Assembly (NCBI GenBank): GCA_018266175.1
Contig: JAFEAY010000003.1
Coordinates: 397,103 to 461,102 of the forward strand
DNA length: 64,000 nt
Direction of reading: 5' to 3'
DNA from: Candidatus Dependentiae bacterium
Lineage (GTDB): Bacteria; Babelota; Babeliae; Babelales; RVW-14
Shown here: piece after piece, positions 9,970 to 18,565 of the stretch
Position numbering within the stretch: the first letter of the stretch is position 1
How the letters are laid out: every line of letters begins with the position of its first letter
The notes under the pieces: model-generated
Told to the model about the DNA's origin: nothing
Seen by the model: the letters and a program-made list of their open reading frames with translations, nothing else
Databases searched by the model: none
Position numbers and translations under genes: made by a program

Positions 9970-10728
9970 TTATGGCCTTGTTAAAATTTGGGCACCATTT
10001 CGTGTTATAAGTATCGTATCCTCAACATGCGCAGCAAGCCCGCCGTCAACTGTTTTAGCTGTCCAACCATCATCCATAATTCTAACTGCTGGACTATGTT
10101 GAGTAATCATGGGCTCAATAGCAAGCGTCATGCCTTCCAACAAAACTGGTCCTGTGCCAAATCTTCCATAATTTGGAACATCAGGTGCTTCATGTAGGTT
10201 TTTCCCTATGCCATGGCCTGCAAAACTCTTTACAATTCCAAAGCCATCTTTTTCGACTTCTTGCTGTATTGTTGCAGAAATATCATGTAATTTTCTTCCT
10301 GCAACTGCTTGCGCTATGCCTGCATCTAAAGCTCTCTGAGCAGTAATAGCAAGTTGTTTAACTACCGGTGAAACTTCACCAATGAAAAAAGACCGAGCCA
10401 TATCTGCACAATAGTCTTTAAAAGAGCCTACGATATCTATTTTAACAAAATCTCCAGATTTTAAAATATCTTCTTTGCAAGGAACACCATGAACAATCAC
10501 ATCATTAATTGATATACAAGTAGCATGCTGATAACCTGCATATCCCTTACACTCAGGCTTAAGCCCAACTCGCTTCATTTCAGCTTCCATAAGGGCATCA
10601 AGCTCAAGAGTACTTACTCCTTCAATAACGAATGGGGTAATGTAGGTAACTACTTCGGCTAAAAGAGCTCCAGCAGCTCGCATACGATCAATTGCTATCT
10701 TATTTTTTATCAAAATTTTGCTTGTCAT
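9970..10728 (-). CDS. map: Methionine aminopeptidase, type I
   Basis: 252 residues; removes the initiator Met from new proteins using two metal ions. Family landmarks: SINDVIVHGVP with its His, the metal Asp pair in FVKIDIVGSFKDYCADMARS, GHGIGKNLHEAPDVP and the metal Glu in TLAIEPMIT. It normally follows secY-adk; here adk is absent and a terminator-like hairpin separates it from secY, so map probably has its own promoter in the 10729-10936 gap. That gap contains a small palindrome (TTGTTTTAAAAACAA, 10901-10915) but no convincing promoter. Confidence 0.95.
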   Translation of the reverse strand: MTSKILIKNKIAIDRMRAAGALLAEVVTYITPFVIEGVSTLELDALMEAEMKRVGLKPECKGYAGYQHATCISINDVIVHGVPCKEDILKSGDFVKIDIVGSFKDYCADMARSFFIGEVSPVVKQLAITAQRALDAGIAQAVAGRKLHDISATIQQEVEKDGFGIVKSFAGHGIGKNLHEAPDVPNYGRFGTGPVLLEGMTLAIEPMITQHSPAVRIMDDGWTAKTVDGGLAAHVEDTILITRNGAQILTRP

Positions 10729-10936
10729 ACCGTTTTATCTTTAAAGAATTGCCTAAAAACGCTTAAATTCTCTTATGATGCAGCTTCACCAAAACTCTTC
10801 TGGCAATCCTTATTCATACAAAAAGTGATAGCCTAGCTGCTATTCACATTTGTATAGACTCATTTCAAATTCAATTACTCTGAATTAGAACAAATTGATC
10901 TTGTTTTAAAAACAAATGTCTTCTTCAGATCTTAAA

Positions 10937-10976
10937 GGGCCTCAAGAAGAAAAATATAATCTTCTTCTTGGGGCCC
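10937..10976 (-). terminator. Putative terminator after secY
   Basis: Two 14-base arms (10937-10950 and 10963-10976, one mismatch, GC-rich base) begin 20 bases after the secY stop. The U-run is short (TTT then mixed), so termination may be partial. Confidence 0.55.
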
Positions 10977-10996
10977 AAATTTTTACTTTCACACTT

Positions 10997-12316
10997 TTAT
11001 CGGCTTGTGCGTCCCTTCAATCGACCACTTGCCAAAAACTTTTCATACCCGCGTTCAATGAGGTGTGATTCTATTTGTGATGACATATCAAGTGCAACAC
11101 CAATAACAATCAACAACCCTGTACCACTAAACATAACGGGAAATGAAAAAAAGTTTTTTATCATGCTTGGCAATATCGTCAACGTCGCAAGATACACTGC
11201 GCCTGGAAAGCCAACACGCGTCAAAAGATAGTCAAAGAACTCTGCTGTTTTACGCCCTGGACGAATCCCAGGAATAAAGCCACCAGATTTTCTAATATTA
11301 TCCGCTAATTCAGCTGGATTAAAAATAATTGCGGTATAGAAAAACGCAAAGAAAATAATCAAGCCAGATTGAACAACGTTATAAAAAAGCTTTTCTTGAT
11401 AAAACCAATCCATTAACAAGCGATTCAAGGCTGGCCAATATGCTGCAAGAAATCCTGCAATAGTCATTGGCATACCCATCAAAGCTTGTGCAAAAATAAC
11501 CGGCACAACACCTGCAGGATTAAGTTTTAACGGAATAAAAGCTGTTTGACCTCCAAAGACTTTACGCCCAACAACACGTTTTGCGTACTGTACAGGAACT
11601 TTTCGCTCACCCCGTTCAAGGAAAATGATACATCCAACAAGAAGAAGTGCAAATATTGCAAGCAATCCCACCATAAGAATATCAGTTTGACCTAAACGTA
11701 TGTTTTCAAAGATCGTAAACAAAGCCTGTGGCATGCTCGCAACAATACCGGCAAAAATGATCATGGAACTTCCATTTCCAATCCCATGCGTATTAATTTG
11801 CTCACCAAGCCACATCACAAACAGAGAACCAACGCTTAAAAAAAGCAGCGCTGTTAGGCGAAATCCCCACCCTGGAGTGATAACTAAGCCCGGCTGTCGC
11901 TCAATATATACTGCAATACCAAGCGCTTGTACAACTCCGACAACAAGTGCTAAATAACGCGTATACTGACCAATAATACGACGACCATACTCACCTTCTT
12001 TTGATAGTGCCTCAAGCGTTGGAACCATCACCGTCAAAAGCTGCATCATAATTGATGCGCTAATATACGGAGACATACCCAGTGCAAAAATTGCAAAATT
12101 CTTCAATGCACCGCCTGAAAACAAATCAAGATATGATAGAAAACCACCTGCTGAGCCTGAGCTAAACAACTGATTCAACGCTATAACGTCAACACCTGGA
12201 ATTGGAACGTGCGCTCCAAATCTAAAAACAGCGAAAACGCTTAACGTTACTACCAATTTTTTTCGTAAGTCAGATACGAAAAAAATATTCTTTAAATTAT
12301 GAAGTAGTGCCACCAC
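10997..12316 (-). CDS. secY: Protein translocase subunit SecY
   Basis: 439 residues with about ten transmembrane helices; the channel of the Sec translocon. Visible landmarks: FGAHVPIPGVD in the plug region, SPYISASIMMQLL, GNGSSMIIFAGI, and the RKTAEFFDYLLTRV cytosolic loop followed by the last helices. The start is GTG, 7 bases after GGAG, and overlaps the rplO end by 20 bases. It closes the spc operon and is needed to export the many signal-peptide proteins in this window. Confidence 0.96.
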   Translation of the reverse strand: MVALLHNLKNIFFVSDLRKKLVVTLSVFAVFRFGAHVPIPGVDVIALNQLFSSGSAGGFLSYLDLFSGGALKNFAIFALGMSPYISASIMMQLLTVMVPTLEALSKEGEYGRRIIGQYTRYLALVVGVVQALGIAVYIERQPGLVITPGWGFRLTALLFLSVGSLFVMWLGEQINTHGIGNGSSMIIFAGIVASMPQALFTIFENIRLGQTDILMVGLLAIFALLLVGCIIFLERGERKVPVQYAKRVVGRKVFGGQTAFIPLKLNPAGVVPVIFAQALMGMPMTIAGFLAAYWPALNRLLMDWFYQEKLFYNVVQSGLIIFFAFFYTAIIFNPAELADNIRKSGGFIPGIRPGRKTAEFFDYLLTRVGFPGAVYLATLTILPSMIKNFFSFPVMFSGTGLLIVIGVALDMSSQIESHLIERGYEKFLASGRLKGRTSR

Positions 12317-12767
12317 TTCCGTTCTCCCCTATCAGCTGTATTGTACCGCCAGCCTTTTGGATAGCTTCTGATGCAGACTTACTGCAAGCATTTACATGCA
12401 CGATAAGATTCTTATTAAGTAATCCATCACCCAAAATTTTGATATGGGCTTTGCGATTACCTTTGATAAGATTCTTTTCACGCAAGGATGCTCCATCAAC
12501 CTTCTCTCCTGATTGATAGCAGGCTTCCAATTGGTCTAAGTTCACAGTAAAAACTTCTTGCTTTAAAGGATTATTAAATCCTCGGCGAGGAAGTCTTCGA
12601 GACAAAGGCATTTGACCGCCTTCAAACCAAGCTTTTATTTCTGAGTTTGAACCAGAGCGACATCCTTGACCATCTTTACCTCTTCCAGAATGGCCACCGC
12701 GTGATCCACCGCGGCCTCTTCGCTTACGTTTTTTCGTAATTGGTTCTAATGAATTAAGCTGCAACAT
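12297..12767 (-). CDS. rplO: 50S ribosomal protein L15
   Basis: 156 residues. L15 is a late-assembly protein of the large subunit. The basic Gly/Arg-rich N-terminus (RGRGGSRGGHSGRGKDGQ) and GFEGG-like WFEGGQMPLSRRLPRRGF are diagnostic. It overlaps rpsE by 13 bases, leaving no room for the L30 gene that usually lies between them. Confidence 0.95.
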   Translation of the reverse strand: MLQLNSLEPITKKRKRRGRGGSRGGHSGRGKDGQGCRSGSNSEIKAWFEGGQMPLSRRLPRRGFNNPLKQEVFTVNLDQLEACYQSGEKVDGASLREKNLIKGNRKAHIKILGDGLLNKNLIVHVNACSKSASEAIQKAGGTIQLIGENGSGGTTS

Positions 12768-13305
12768 TCTTCTTTACCTCAAACAAATCATTCAGTGTTT
12801 TTCCGCGCATATTCGCTATCTGCTGAGCGGACTTCAATTTCTTCAGACCATCAATAGTCGCTTTAACTACGTTTTGTGGATTTGAAGCACCAAACGCTTT
12901 TGCAAGTACATCACGTACTCCAAGAGATTCCATAATGGATCGAACAGCACCACCAGCAATTACGCCGGTACCTTTTGATGCTGATCTAATAAGAACTGTA
13001 CTTGCACCATGGCGACCAACAACAGTAAACGGCACTGTTGTTTTGTACAATGGAACAGCAAACATATTTTTTCTTGCACGTCGTAATGCTTTTGAAATTG
13101 CAGATGCAACTTCTCTGCTTTTTCCAAGCGCTACACCAATGCTGCCTTTTTTATCACCAACAACTACGAGTGCTGAGAATGCAAATCGTCGTCCGCCTTT
13201 AATAACTTTTGCAACGCGGCGAACACTCAAAACAGATTCAGAAAATTCTTCTGTCTGAGGCGCTTTTGCTTGGCCCATTGATCGTTTATTTTTTTCTTCT
13301 GCCAT
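12754..13305 (-). CDS. rpsE: 30S ribosomal protein S5
   Basis: About 183 residues. S5 helps set decoding accuracy. The double-stranded RNA-binding half (VLSVRRVAKVIKGGRRF) and the C-terminal half (GGAVRSIMESLGVRDVLAKA) are present. The first Met in frame is at 13311; the next at 13305 fits the GGAA site better and is used here. Its 3' end overlaps rplO, with no rpmD between. Confidence 0.95.
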   Translation of the reverse strand: MAEEKNKRSMGQAKAPQTEEFSESVLSVRRVAKVIKGGRRFAFSALVVVGDKKGSIGVALGKSREVASAISKALRRARKNMFAVPLYKTTVPFTVVGRHGASTVLIRSASKGTGVIAGGAVRSIMESLGVRDVLAKAFGASNPQNVVKATIDGLKKLKSAQQIANMRGKTLNDLFEVKKNVAA

Positions 13306-13332
13306 AATCATTCCAAATAATCAAAATAATTG

Positions 13333-13689
13333 TTAAAAACTCAACCCGCCTTCTCTCAGGCCATCAGCCAGGGCCTTAACCCTGCCATGATATAAATAGC
13401 TGCCACGGTCAAAGAAAACATCTTTGATCTCTTTTGCTACAGCTAATTTTCCAAGCTCGACACCAACTTGTTTTGCGACAAGTTTTTTGTCACCAGTTGG
13501 TTCATTCAAACTCAAAGAGGAAAAGCTCAACAATGTTGAGTGCGTTGCATCATCGATAATTTGAGCATAAATATGTTGCAAGCTTCTGAATACAGTTATG
13601 CGTGGCTTAAGGCCTTTGCTTGCAAGTTTATTTCGAACCCTAAATGCTCGACGTTTTTTTCTTAATTTAATATCTCGTTCAATGCTCAT
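13333..13689 (-). CDS. rplR: 50S ribosomal protein L18
   Basis: 118 residues from the ATG at 13689, chosen because GGAAGG lies 8 bases upstream; a longer frame would start at a TTG. L18 binds 5S rRNA with L5. The Arg/Lys-rich N-terminus (RKKRRAFRVRNKL), PRITVFRSLQHIYAQIIDD and the ending FDRGSYLYHGRVKALADGLREGG are characteristic. Order rplF-rplR-rpsE is canonical. Confidence 0.96.
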   Translation of the reverse strand: MSIERDIKLRKKRRAFRVRNKLASKGLKPRITVFRSLQHIYAQIIDDATHSTLLSFSSLSLNEPTGDKKLVAKQVGVELGKLAVAKEIKDVFFDRGSYLYHGRVKALADGLREGGLSF

Positions 13690-13726
13690 ATAAAAACCTT
13701 CCAAAGCCTCTTGAATATACCAACCA

Positions 13727-14269
13727 TTATGAAGACTTAGTTTTTCCAGCCTTACGTCTTACAACTTCACCATCTCTAACGATACCGGTACCTTTGTAAG
13801 GCTCAGGAGGTCTAAATGATCGAATAGCATCGCATACGTTACCAAGTATAAATTTATCAGCCGATTTAAAGATCAAATTTTGACCAGATTTATCAACTTC
13901 TAAGGTAACTTCTGCAGGCAAAATATATTCAATTTTATTCGTATAACCGAGCGAAAGAACAACTTTATTCCCAGTAACCAATGCTTTAAAACCAAGGCCA
14001 ACAATGGTCATTTTTTGCTCAAAACCTGTTTCTACACCCTTAACTTTGTTCGCTAGTAAAGCTCGATTAAGCCCCATAAGCATACGGTTTTGACGAGTGT
14101 TTTCTAACATTTCCAGCTGCAATACTTTACCTTCAAGACTTATTTTAAGACTTGCTGCAGGTATTTCATGCAAAAATTTTCCTTTAGGGCCAGCGATAGA
14201 AACCTGATTGCCACTGAATTCAACTTTTGCTGTAGTAATAGCAATTGGCTTTCTTCCAATCTTTGACAT
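13727..14269 (-). CDS. rplF: 50S ribosomal protein L6
   Basis: 180 residues from the ATG at 14269 (protein start MSKIGRKPI), preceded by AAAGGGCGG; a longer frame opens with TTG. L6 lies near the factor-binding site of the large subunit. Its two homologous domains are visible, and the C-terminal PPEPYKGTGIVRDGEVVRRKAGK signature is present (key residues P-E-P-Y-K-G-G). Canonical position between rpsH and rplR. Confidence 0.96.
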   Translation of the reverse strand: MSKIGRKPIAITTAKVEFSGNQVSIAGPKGKFLHEIPAASLKISLEGKVLQLEMLENTRQNRMLMGLNRALLANKVKGVETGFEQKMTIVGLGFKALVTGNKVVLSLGYTNKIEYILPAEVTLEVDKSGQNLIFKSADKFILGNVCDAIRSFRPPEPYKGTGIVRDGEVVRRKAGKTKSS

Positions 14270-14280
14270 AGACCGCCCTT

Positions 14281-14673
14281 TTACCAAACGTGGCAAATAA
14301 CTTCGCCACCAACAGACTGCTTGCGAGCTTGAGCATCAGTTATAACACCAATACTGGTTGTTACAATTGAAATCCCCAAACCACCGATAACGCGCTCAAG
14401 ATTATTTGAACGTTCGTAATGACGACGCCCTGGTGTACTCACACGAGTAATCTCATGAATTACAGACTCACCCTTAACATACTTAAGATGAACTGTAAGT
14501 ACTGGTTTGCCATCATTATCATTCACTTGAAAATCTTTTACGTACCCCTCAGCCTTTAACACGCTTGCTATGTTCACCTTCAAACCTGAAGATGGCATGG
14601 TTACTGAGCGTTTCTTAACCATGAGCCCATTTCGAATGATCGTTAAAAAATCTCCGATAGAATCTACTGACAT
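14281..14673 (-). CDS. rpsH: 30S ribosomal protein S8
   Basis: 130 residues from the ATG at 14673 (MSVDSIGDFLTIIRNG), with GGAG 9 bases upstream; a longer TTG-start frame is unlikely. S8 binds the central domain of 16S rRNA. The C-terminal block (VIGGLGISIVTTSIGVITDA, then GGEVICHVW) is diagnostic. It follows the zinc-type rpsN. Confidence 0.96.
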   Translation of the reverse strand: MSVDSIGDFLTIIRNGLMVKKRSVTMPSSGLKVNIASVLKAEGYVKDFQVNDNDGKPVLTVHLKYVKGESVIHEITRVSTPGRRHYERSNNLERVIGGLGISIVTTSIGVITDAQARKQSVGGEVICHVW

Positions 14674-14690
14674 CGTCGTATTCTCCGCAT

Positions 14691-14876
14691 TTACCAACTA
14701 GCTTTTTTCACACCAGGCAACAAACCTTCAAGTGCATATTTTCTAAAACATAATCTGCACATCATAAACATGCGCATATATCCACGAGGTCTACCACATA
14801 GTCTGCAACGGTTTCTCAACCGAGTTGAAAACTTAGGTGGTTTGTTTGCTTTTTCAATTAACGCTTTTCGTGCCAT
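14691..14876 (-). CDS. rpsN: 30S ribosomal protein S14, short zinc type
   Basis: 61 residues, the short S14 form with a zinc finger made by Cys24, Cys27, Cys40 and Cys43. It belongs to the small-subunit head. [10 protein letters not shown] and [18 protein letters not shown] are typical. It lies between rplE and rpsH as usual. S4, S14 and L36 here are all in the zinc-binding form, and L24 also has cysteine pairs. Confidence 0.97.
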   Translation of the reverse strand: MARKALIEKANKPPKFSTRLRNRCRLCGRPRGYMRMFMMCRLCFRKYALEGLLPGVKKASW

Positions 14877-14896
14877 ACAAAATCCTTAAGCAAGCC

Positions 14897-15442
14897 TTAT
14901 CGCCCTTTTTGAAAAGGCATCCCAAATTTTTTCAACAAAGCGAACGCGTGGGCATCTGAAGAAGTTGAAGTTTGAATTGTGACATTTATACCACGACTCT
15001 TACCAACTTTATCGTAATCAACTTCTGGAAATACCAACCAATCTTTTATACCCAAATTGTAACCACCACGACCGTCCAGCTTAGTTTTTACACCTTGGAA
15101 GTCTCTCACTGCAGGAAGTACAACACTAATAAGTTTATCTAAAAAATGATACATGCGTTCACCACGCAGAGTTACCATAATACCAATGGGCATACCCTCG
15201 CGAAGCTTAAAGCTTGCAATGGATTTTTTTGCAATTGTTCGCACTGCTGATTGACCAGCAATTTGACTGATAACATTTTTAACTTCTGTAAGTACCTTGC
15301 TATCACTCACTGCATCTTTTGCGCCCACGTTAATTACTATTTTTGTAACCTGAGGAACTTGCATAACATTTTCTAGGTTCAATTCTTTTTGCAGCTCAGC
15401 ACGCAATTGATTTTTATATAAATCTTGCAAACGTGATTTCAT
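14897..15442 (-). CDS. rplE: 50S ribosomal protein L5
   Basis: 181 residues. L5 binds 5S rRNA and contacts the P-site tRNA. Recognisable parts are PQVTKIVINVGAKDAV, AIASFKLREGMPIG-like SIASFKLREGMPIGIMVTLRG, and GRGGYNLGIKDWLVFPEVDYD. ATG start; between rplX and rpsN. Confidence 0.97.
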   Translation of the reverse strand: MKSRLQDLYKNQLRAELQKELNLENVMQVPQVTKIVINVGAKDAVSDSKVLTEVKNVISQIAGQSAVRTIAKKSIASFKLREGMPIGIMVTLRGERMYHFLDKLISVVLPAVRDFQGVKTKLDGRGGYNLGIKDWLVFPEVDYDKVGKSRGINVTIQTSTSSDAHAFALLKKFGMPFQKGR

Positions 15443-15459
15443 AAACCTTACCTACTTAT

Positions 15460-15774
15460 CTAAAAAGCTTCTTTGCAACGGTGACAAATTCTTACTTTTT
15501 CACTATCTTCTAAAAATCTGACTTGAACACGGCAAGCTTTTTTACAAGAAGAGCACACAGGCATCACTTTACACAAAGGTATAAAGCTTTCTTCTTTAAC
15601 AATTTTGCTTTTATCCCCCGCTTTTCTGGCCTTAACGTGACGCGTTACTATGCCTACATCTTTTATCAAGACTCGATCATTTTTATGATCTACGGCAATC
15701 ACAACGCCATGTTTTCCTTTGTCCTTTCCAGCCAGAACATATACGGTGTCATCTTTTTTAACACGGCTTAACAT
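15460..15774 (-). CDS. rplX: 50S ribosomal protein L24
   Basis: 104 residues. L24 initiates large-subunit assembly. The KOW motif is near the N-terminus (DTVYVLAGKDKGKHGVV). The C-terminal half has CSSC and CHRC pairs about 25 residues apart, a possible zinc ribbon found in only some L24 proteins. Between rplN and rplE. Confidence 0.95.
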   Translation of the reverse strand: MLSRVKKDDTVYVLAGKDKGKHGVVIAVDHKNDRVLIKDVGIVTRHVKARKAGDKSKIVKEESFIPLCKVMPVCSSCKKACRVQVRFLEDSEKVRICHRCKEAF

Positions 15775-15788
15775 TTCAACCTCGTACC

Positions 15789-16157
15789 TTACAATACCTC
15801 TGGAGCCAAAGAAATAATTTTTGCATAGCCCTCAGCACGAAGCTCACGTGCAACAGGACCAAAAATTCGTGTGCCTACTGGTTGCTTTTCTTTATCAATA
15901 ATAACTGCAGCGTTATCATCAAATCTAATATAGCTTCCATCTATGCGTCGTACTTCTTTTCTCGTACGAACAATAACAGCGTCCATGACAGCACTTTTTT
16001 TAACAGTTCCACCTGGGATTGCTTTTTTTACAGCAACTTTAACAATATCTCCCAAGTAGGCATATCGCTTACCAGTGCTTCCGCAGACACGGATTACTTC
16101 GGCTTCTTTAGCGCCAGAATTATCGGCAATCTTTAATCTTGTGCGTTCTTGTACCAT
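15789..16157 (-). CDS. rplN: 50S ribosomal protein L14
   Basis: 122 residues, the standard length. L14 forms part of an inter-subunit bridge. It begins [18 protein letters not shown] and holds [19 protein letters not shown] and [30 protein letters not shown] precedes the ATG. Between rpsQ and rplX. Confidence 0.97.
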   Translation of the reverse strand: MVQERTRLKIADNSGAKEAEVIRVCGSTGKRYAYLGDIVKVAVKKAIPGGTVKKSAVMDAVIVRTRKEVRRIDGSYIRFDDNAAVIIDKEKQPVGTRIFGPVARELRAEGYAKIISLAPEVL

Positions 16158-16169
16158 AGTAATCCCCCT

Positions 16170-16442
16170 CTACTGAGAAACAATTCGACTCAACATCATA
16201 TGTTTAGTCTTAGACAAAGGCCGACACTCAACGATCTCAACAACATCGCCAACCTTTGCTTGATTGCTTTCATCATGTACTTTGTAATTTTTTGCTCGTC
16301 GCACAACTTTGTCAAATGACGGATGTTTAAATGTTCGCGTCACTTTTACAACCACTGTTTTCTGCATTTTATCAGAAACAACTTCACCCTGGTACACTTT
16401 GCCCTGAGGTTTGGTCTGCATATTTTTTGCATTATCTGCCAT
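16170..16442 (-). CDS. rpsQ: 30S ribosomal protein S17
   Basis: About 90 residues from the ATG at 16442, which is 10 bases after AGAGG; a GTG two codons earlier is possible. S17 is an OB-fold primary 16S rRNA binder. [18 protein letters not shown] and [18 protein letters not shown] are diagnostic. It has a short extra N-terminal stretch. Between rpmC and rplN. Confidence 0.96.
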   Translation of the reverse strand: MADNAKNMQTKPQGKVYQGEVVSDKMQKTVVVKVTRTFKHPSFDKVVRRAKNYKVHDESNQAKVGDVVEIVECRPLSKTKHMMLSRIVSQ

Positions 16443-16468
16443 TGTCACATTACCTCTTTAACACGTCA

Positions 16469-16681
16469 TTAAGCATTGGACTTATTAGCATTCTTGAGCT
16501 CTTTTTGCTGCAAGAAAGTCAACGCTTGTGCAACTTTTTTCTTCAATTTTTTGAATTGAGAAACATCTTTAACTTGACCAGATATTTTAGCAAAGCTTAG
16601 ATTAAAAAGCTCTTTTCTTAACATCTCAACTTCAGTCTTTAATGTCACCGCATCCAACTGTTTCAATTCAGTCTTATCCAT
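16469..16681 (-). CDS. rpmC: 50S ribosomal protein L29
   Basis: 70 residues, two antiparallel helices near the exit tunnel, where L29 helps dock the signal recognition particle. The motif LRKELFNLSFAKISGQ is typical. The start codon shares one base with the rplP stop (TAATG), so the two are coupled. Confidence 0.95.
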   Translation of the reverse strand: MDKTELKQLDAVTLKTEVEMLRKELFNLSFAKISGQVKDVSQFKKLKKKVAQALTFLQQKELKNANKSNA

Positions 16682-17145
16682 TATTCACCTACCTGCACTT
16701 TTGGCTCCAATTGAGCCTGCACAGTTGCTAACAACTCTTCCTTTGTAACAAACTTAGTTTTCATAGGAAGCTTATATGTAACACTTTTTAAAATTTCTTG
16801 AGCTTCTTCTTTACGAAGTCCACCACCAAGTTCAACTAAAACGCGTCCACGTTTAACAACAGCAACCCAAAATTCTGGACTTCCTTTACCTTTACCCATT
16901 CGGGTTTCAGCAGGTTTTTTGGTAACTGGTTTGTCTGGAAAAAGTCTTAAAAAAAGCTTTCCAACTTTCTTTAATTTTCTGTTTGCAGTTACACGAATCG
17001 CTTCGATTTGTCGAGCTGTAACCCAGCAGTTATCAAGAGAAACAAGGCCATAGTCGCCAAATTGAAGCGTTGTTGCTCCCTTAGCTCGACCAGTGCGACG
17101 TCCTCGTTGAACTTTTCTAAATTTTACTTTTTTGGGCATTAACAC
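16681..17145 (-). CDS. rplP: 50S ribosomal protein L16
   Basis: 154 residues. L16 helps position tRNA in the A site. The GTG start at 17145 has AAGG 8 bases upstream and gives the common M-L-M-P-K-K beginning; the ATG two codons later is less well spaced. [20 protein letters not shown] and the middle [20 protein letters not shown] are diagnostic. The C-terminus is about 10-15 residues longer than typical. Confidence 0.96.
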   Translation of the reverse strand: MLMPKKVKFRKVQRGRRTGRAKGATTLQFGDYGLVSLDNCWVTARQIEAIRVTANRKLKKVGKLFLRLFPDKPVTKKPAETRMGKGKGSPEFWVAVVKRGRVLVELGGGLRKEEAQEILKSVTYKLPMKTKFVTKEELLATVQAQLEPKVQVGE

Positions 17146-17157
17146 GGCTATATCCTT

Positions 17158-17778
17158 CTAGTATTCGCCTTTGCAAATCCAAACTTTTACTCCGATAATA
17201 CCATACGTGGTTAATGCTTCAGCCAGAGCAAAGTCAATATTTGCACGCAATGTGTGCAATGGAACAGAGCCAAGTCGCAACCATTCTGAACGTGCAATTT
17301 CTGCACCACCAAGTCTTCCAGAGCAGCAAATTTTAATCCCTTTTGCGCCACTCTTCATCGCTGTAAATCCAACTTTCTTCATAACGCGCTTAAAGCTCGC
17401 TCGTTTTTGAAGTTGTTCTGCAATGCTTTTAGCGACAAGTTGCGCATTCAATTCATACGCACGTACTTCTTGAACAGAGATATCAATATTTTTCTTAAAT
17501 TTTTTGTAAAGATCATATTTAATTTGCTCAATACCCTGCCCCTTTTTCCCAATAATCATACCAGGACGGGATGCATGAATGGTAATGCGAATATTGCCAA
17601 CTGCTTTTTCAATAACAATTTTTGCAATATCCAGATTATTCAAGCGATCTTTCAGATATCTGCGAATTTGAATATCTTCAATAAGCTCATCACCGTATGA
17701 TTTTTTTGCAAACCATCGGCTGTGCCAATCTTCGAAAATTCCAAGTCTAAATCCTAATGGATGAACTTTCTGTCCCAC
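17158..17778 (-). CDS. rpsC: 30S ribosomal protein S3
   Basis: 206 residues. S3 lines the mRNA entry channel. The start used is GTG at 17778, 6 bases after GAGG, giving the family start [19 protein letters not shown]; the longer frame begins with TTG. A KH RNA-binding domain is visible ([18 protein letters not shown]). The C-terminal part ends soon after [10 protein letters not shown], as in short S3 forms. Confidence 0.96.
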   Translation of the reverse strand: MGQKVHPLGFRLGIFEDWHSRWFAKKSYGDELIEDIQIRRYLKDRLNNLDIAKIVIEKAVGNIRITIHASRPGMIIGKKGQGIEQIKYDLYKKFKKNIDISVQEVRAYELNAQLVAKSIAEQLQKRASFKRVMKKVGFTAMKSGAKGIKICCSGRLGGAEIARSEWLRLGSVPLHTLRANIDFALAEALTTYGIIGVKVWICKGEY

Positions 17779-17786
17779 ACAACACC

Positions 17787-18149
17787 TCAATTAACGGCTA
17801 TGTTTTTACTAACTTTTCTGTCTAATATAATTTCAATGTGGCTCAAGCGCTTACGCTGAGGATTTGCTCGTCCTTGTGCACCAGGCTTGAAGTACCGAAT
17901 AATCGGCCCCTGATCAACGCGAATTTCTTTAATAAAAACAGAAGCCATTGAATCAATGTCTGAATTCTTATTTTTTGCATTCGCATAAGCCGATTCAAGC
18001 GCCTTAGTGATAGGACGCGCACGCTGCATCCCACAAGTCTTTAACCACGAGAAAGCTTTATCAACCGTCGTACCACGGATTACATCCGCAAGCAAACGAA
18101 GCTTATATGGAGAAATTCGTATGTATCGACTCTTTGCTTTGGAAACCAT
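17787..18149 (-). CDS. rplV: 50S ribosomal protein L22
   Basis: 120 residues. L22 lines the narrow part of the exit tunnel. [19 protein letters not shown] at the start and the C-terminal RGRA-like [18 protein letters not shown] are diagnostic. The gene ends 8 bases before rpsC begins. Confidence 0.96.
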   Translation of the reverse strand: MVSKAKSRYIRISPYKLRLLADVIRGTTVDKAFSWLKTCGMQRARPITKALESAYANAKNKNSDIDSMASVFIKEIRVDQGPIIRYFKPGAQGRANPQRKRLSHIEIILDRKVSKNIAVN

Positions 18150-18182
18150 AATTACTATACCCTATTTTAATCAAAAAGCCTA

Positions 18183-18539
18183 CTATTTAGCACCGGGTTT
18201 AGCACCCGCTCCTGGCTTGCCACCAGCGCCGGGTTTAGCACCCGCTCCTGGCTTACCACCAGCTTTACCACCAGCTTGTCGCTGACCACTATGCATACGA
18301 AACGTTCTTGTTGGTGAGAACTCACCCAAAACGTGTCCAACCATATTTTCTGTCACAAATACTGATGTAAATTTGCGACCATCATGAACTGCAATTGTCA
18401 AGCCTACAAAATCTGGTGTAATCATGCTTGCGCGCTTGTAAGTCTTTATGACTTCTCGCTTGCCAGAGCCGTGGGCTTTTTCAATCTTTGCAAGCAACGA
18501 TGGGTCTACGTAAGGACCTTTTCGAATAGATCTTGCCAT
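18183..18539 (-). CDS. rpsS: 30S ribosomal protein S19 with repetitive C-terminal tail
   Basis: 118 residues. The first 88 or so are standard S19 ([38 protein letters not shown]), the head protein that contacts the A site. The remaining 30 are an unusual run of Gly, Ala, Lys and Pro, coded by a 36-base tandem repeat. Ordinary S19 proteins end near residue 90. The tail is basic and flexible and would sit on the small-subunit head, where it could reach tRNA or RNA; that is inference. Between rplB and rplV as usual. Confidence 0.95.
   Translation of the reverse strand: MARSIRKGPYVDPSLLAKIEKAHGSGKREVIKTYKRASMITPDFVGLTIAVHDGRKFTSVFVTENMVGHVLGEFSPTRTFRMHSGQRQAGGKAGGKPGAGAKPGAGGKPGAGAKPGAK
18190..18261. 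repeat. Two tandem 36-bp units coding the S19 tail
   Basis: Units at 18190-18225 and 18226-18261 differ at two positions and code 12-residue Gly/Lys/Pro/Ala repeats. A shorter partial unit follows. The repeat is much more GC-rich than its surroundings. Confidence 0.9.
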
Positions 18540-18565
18540 ATTTTTTCCTAACCTTTGCTAAGCGC

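Noticed and set aside
12754..12767. Possible tiny rpmD hidden in the rpsE/rplO overlap
   Set aside because: The two genes overlap by 13 bases, leaving no space for a 55-60 codon gene in the usual place.
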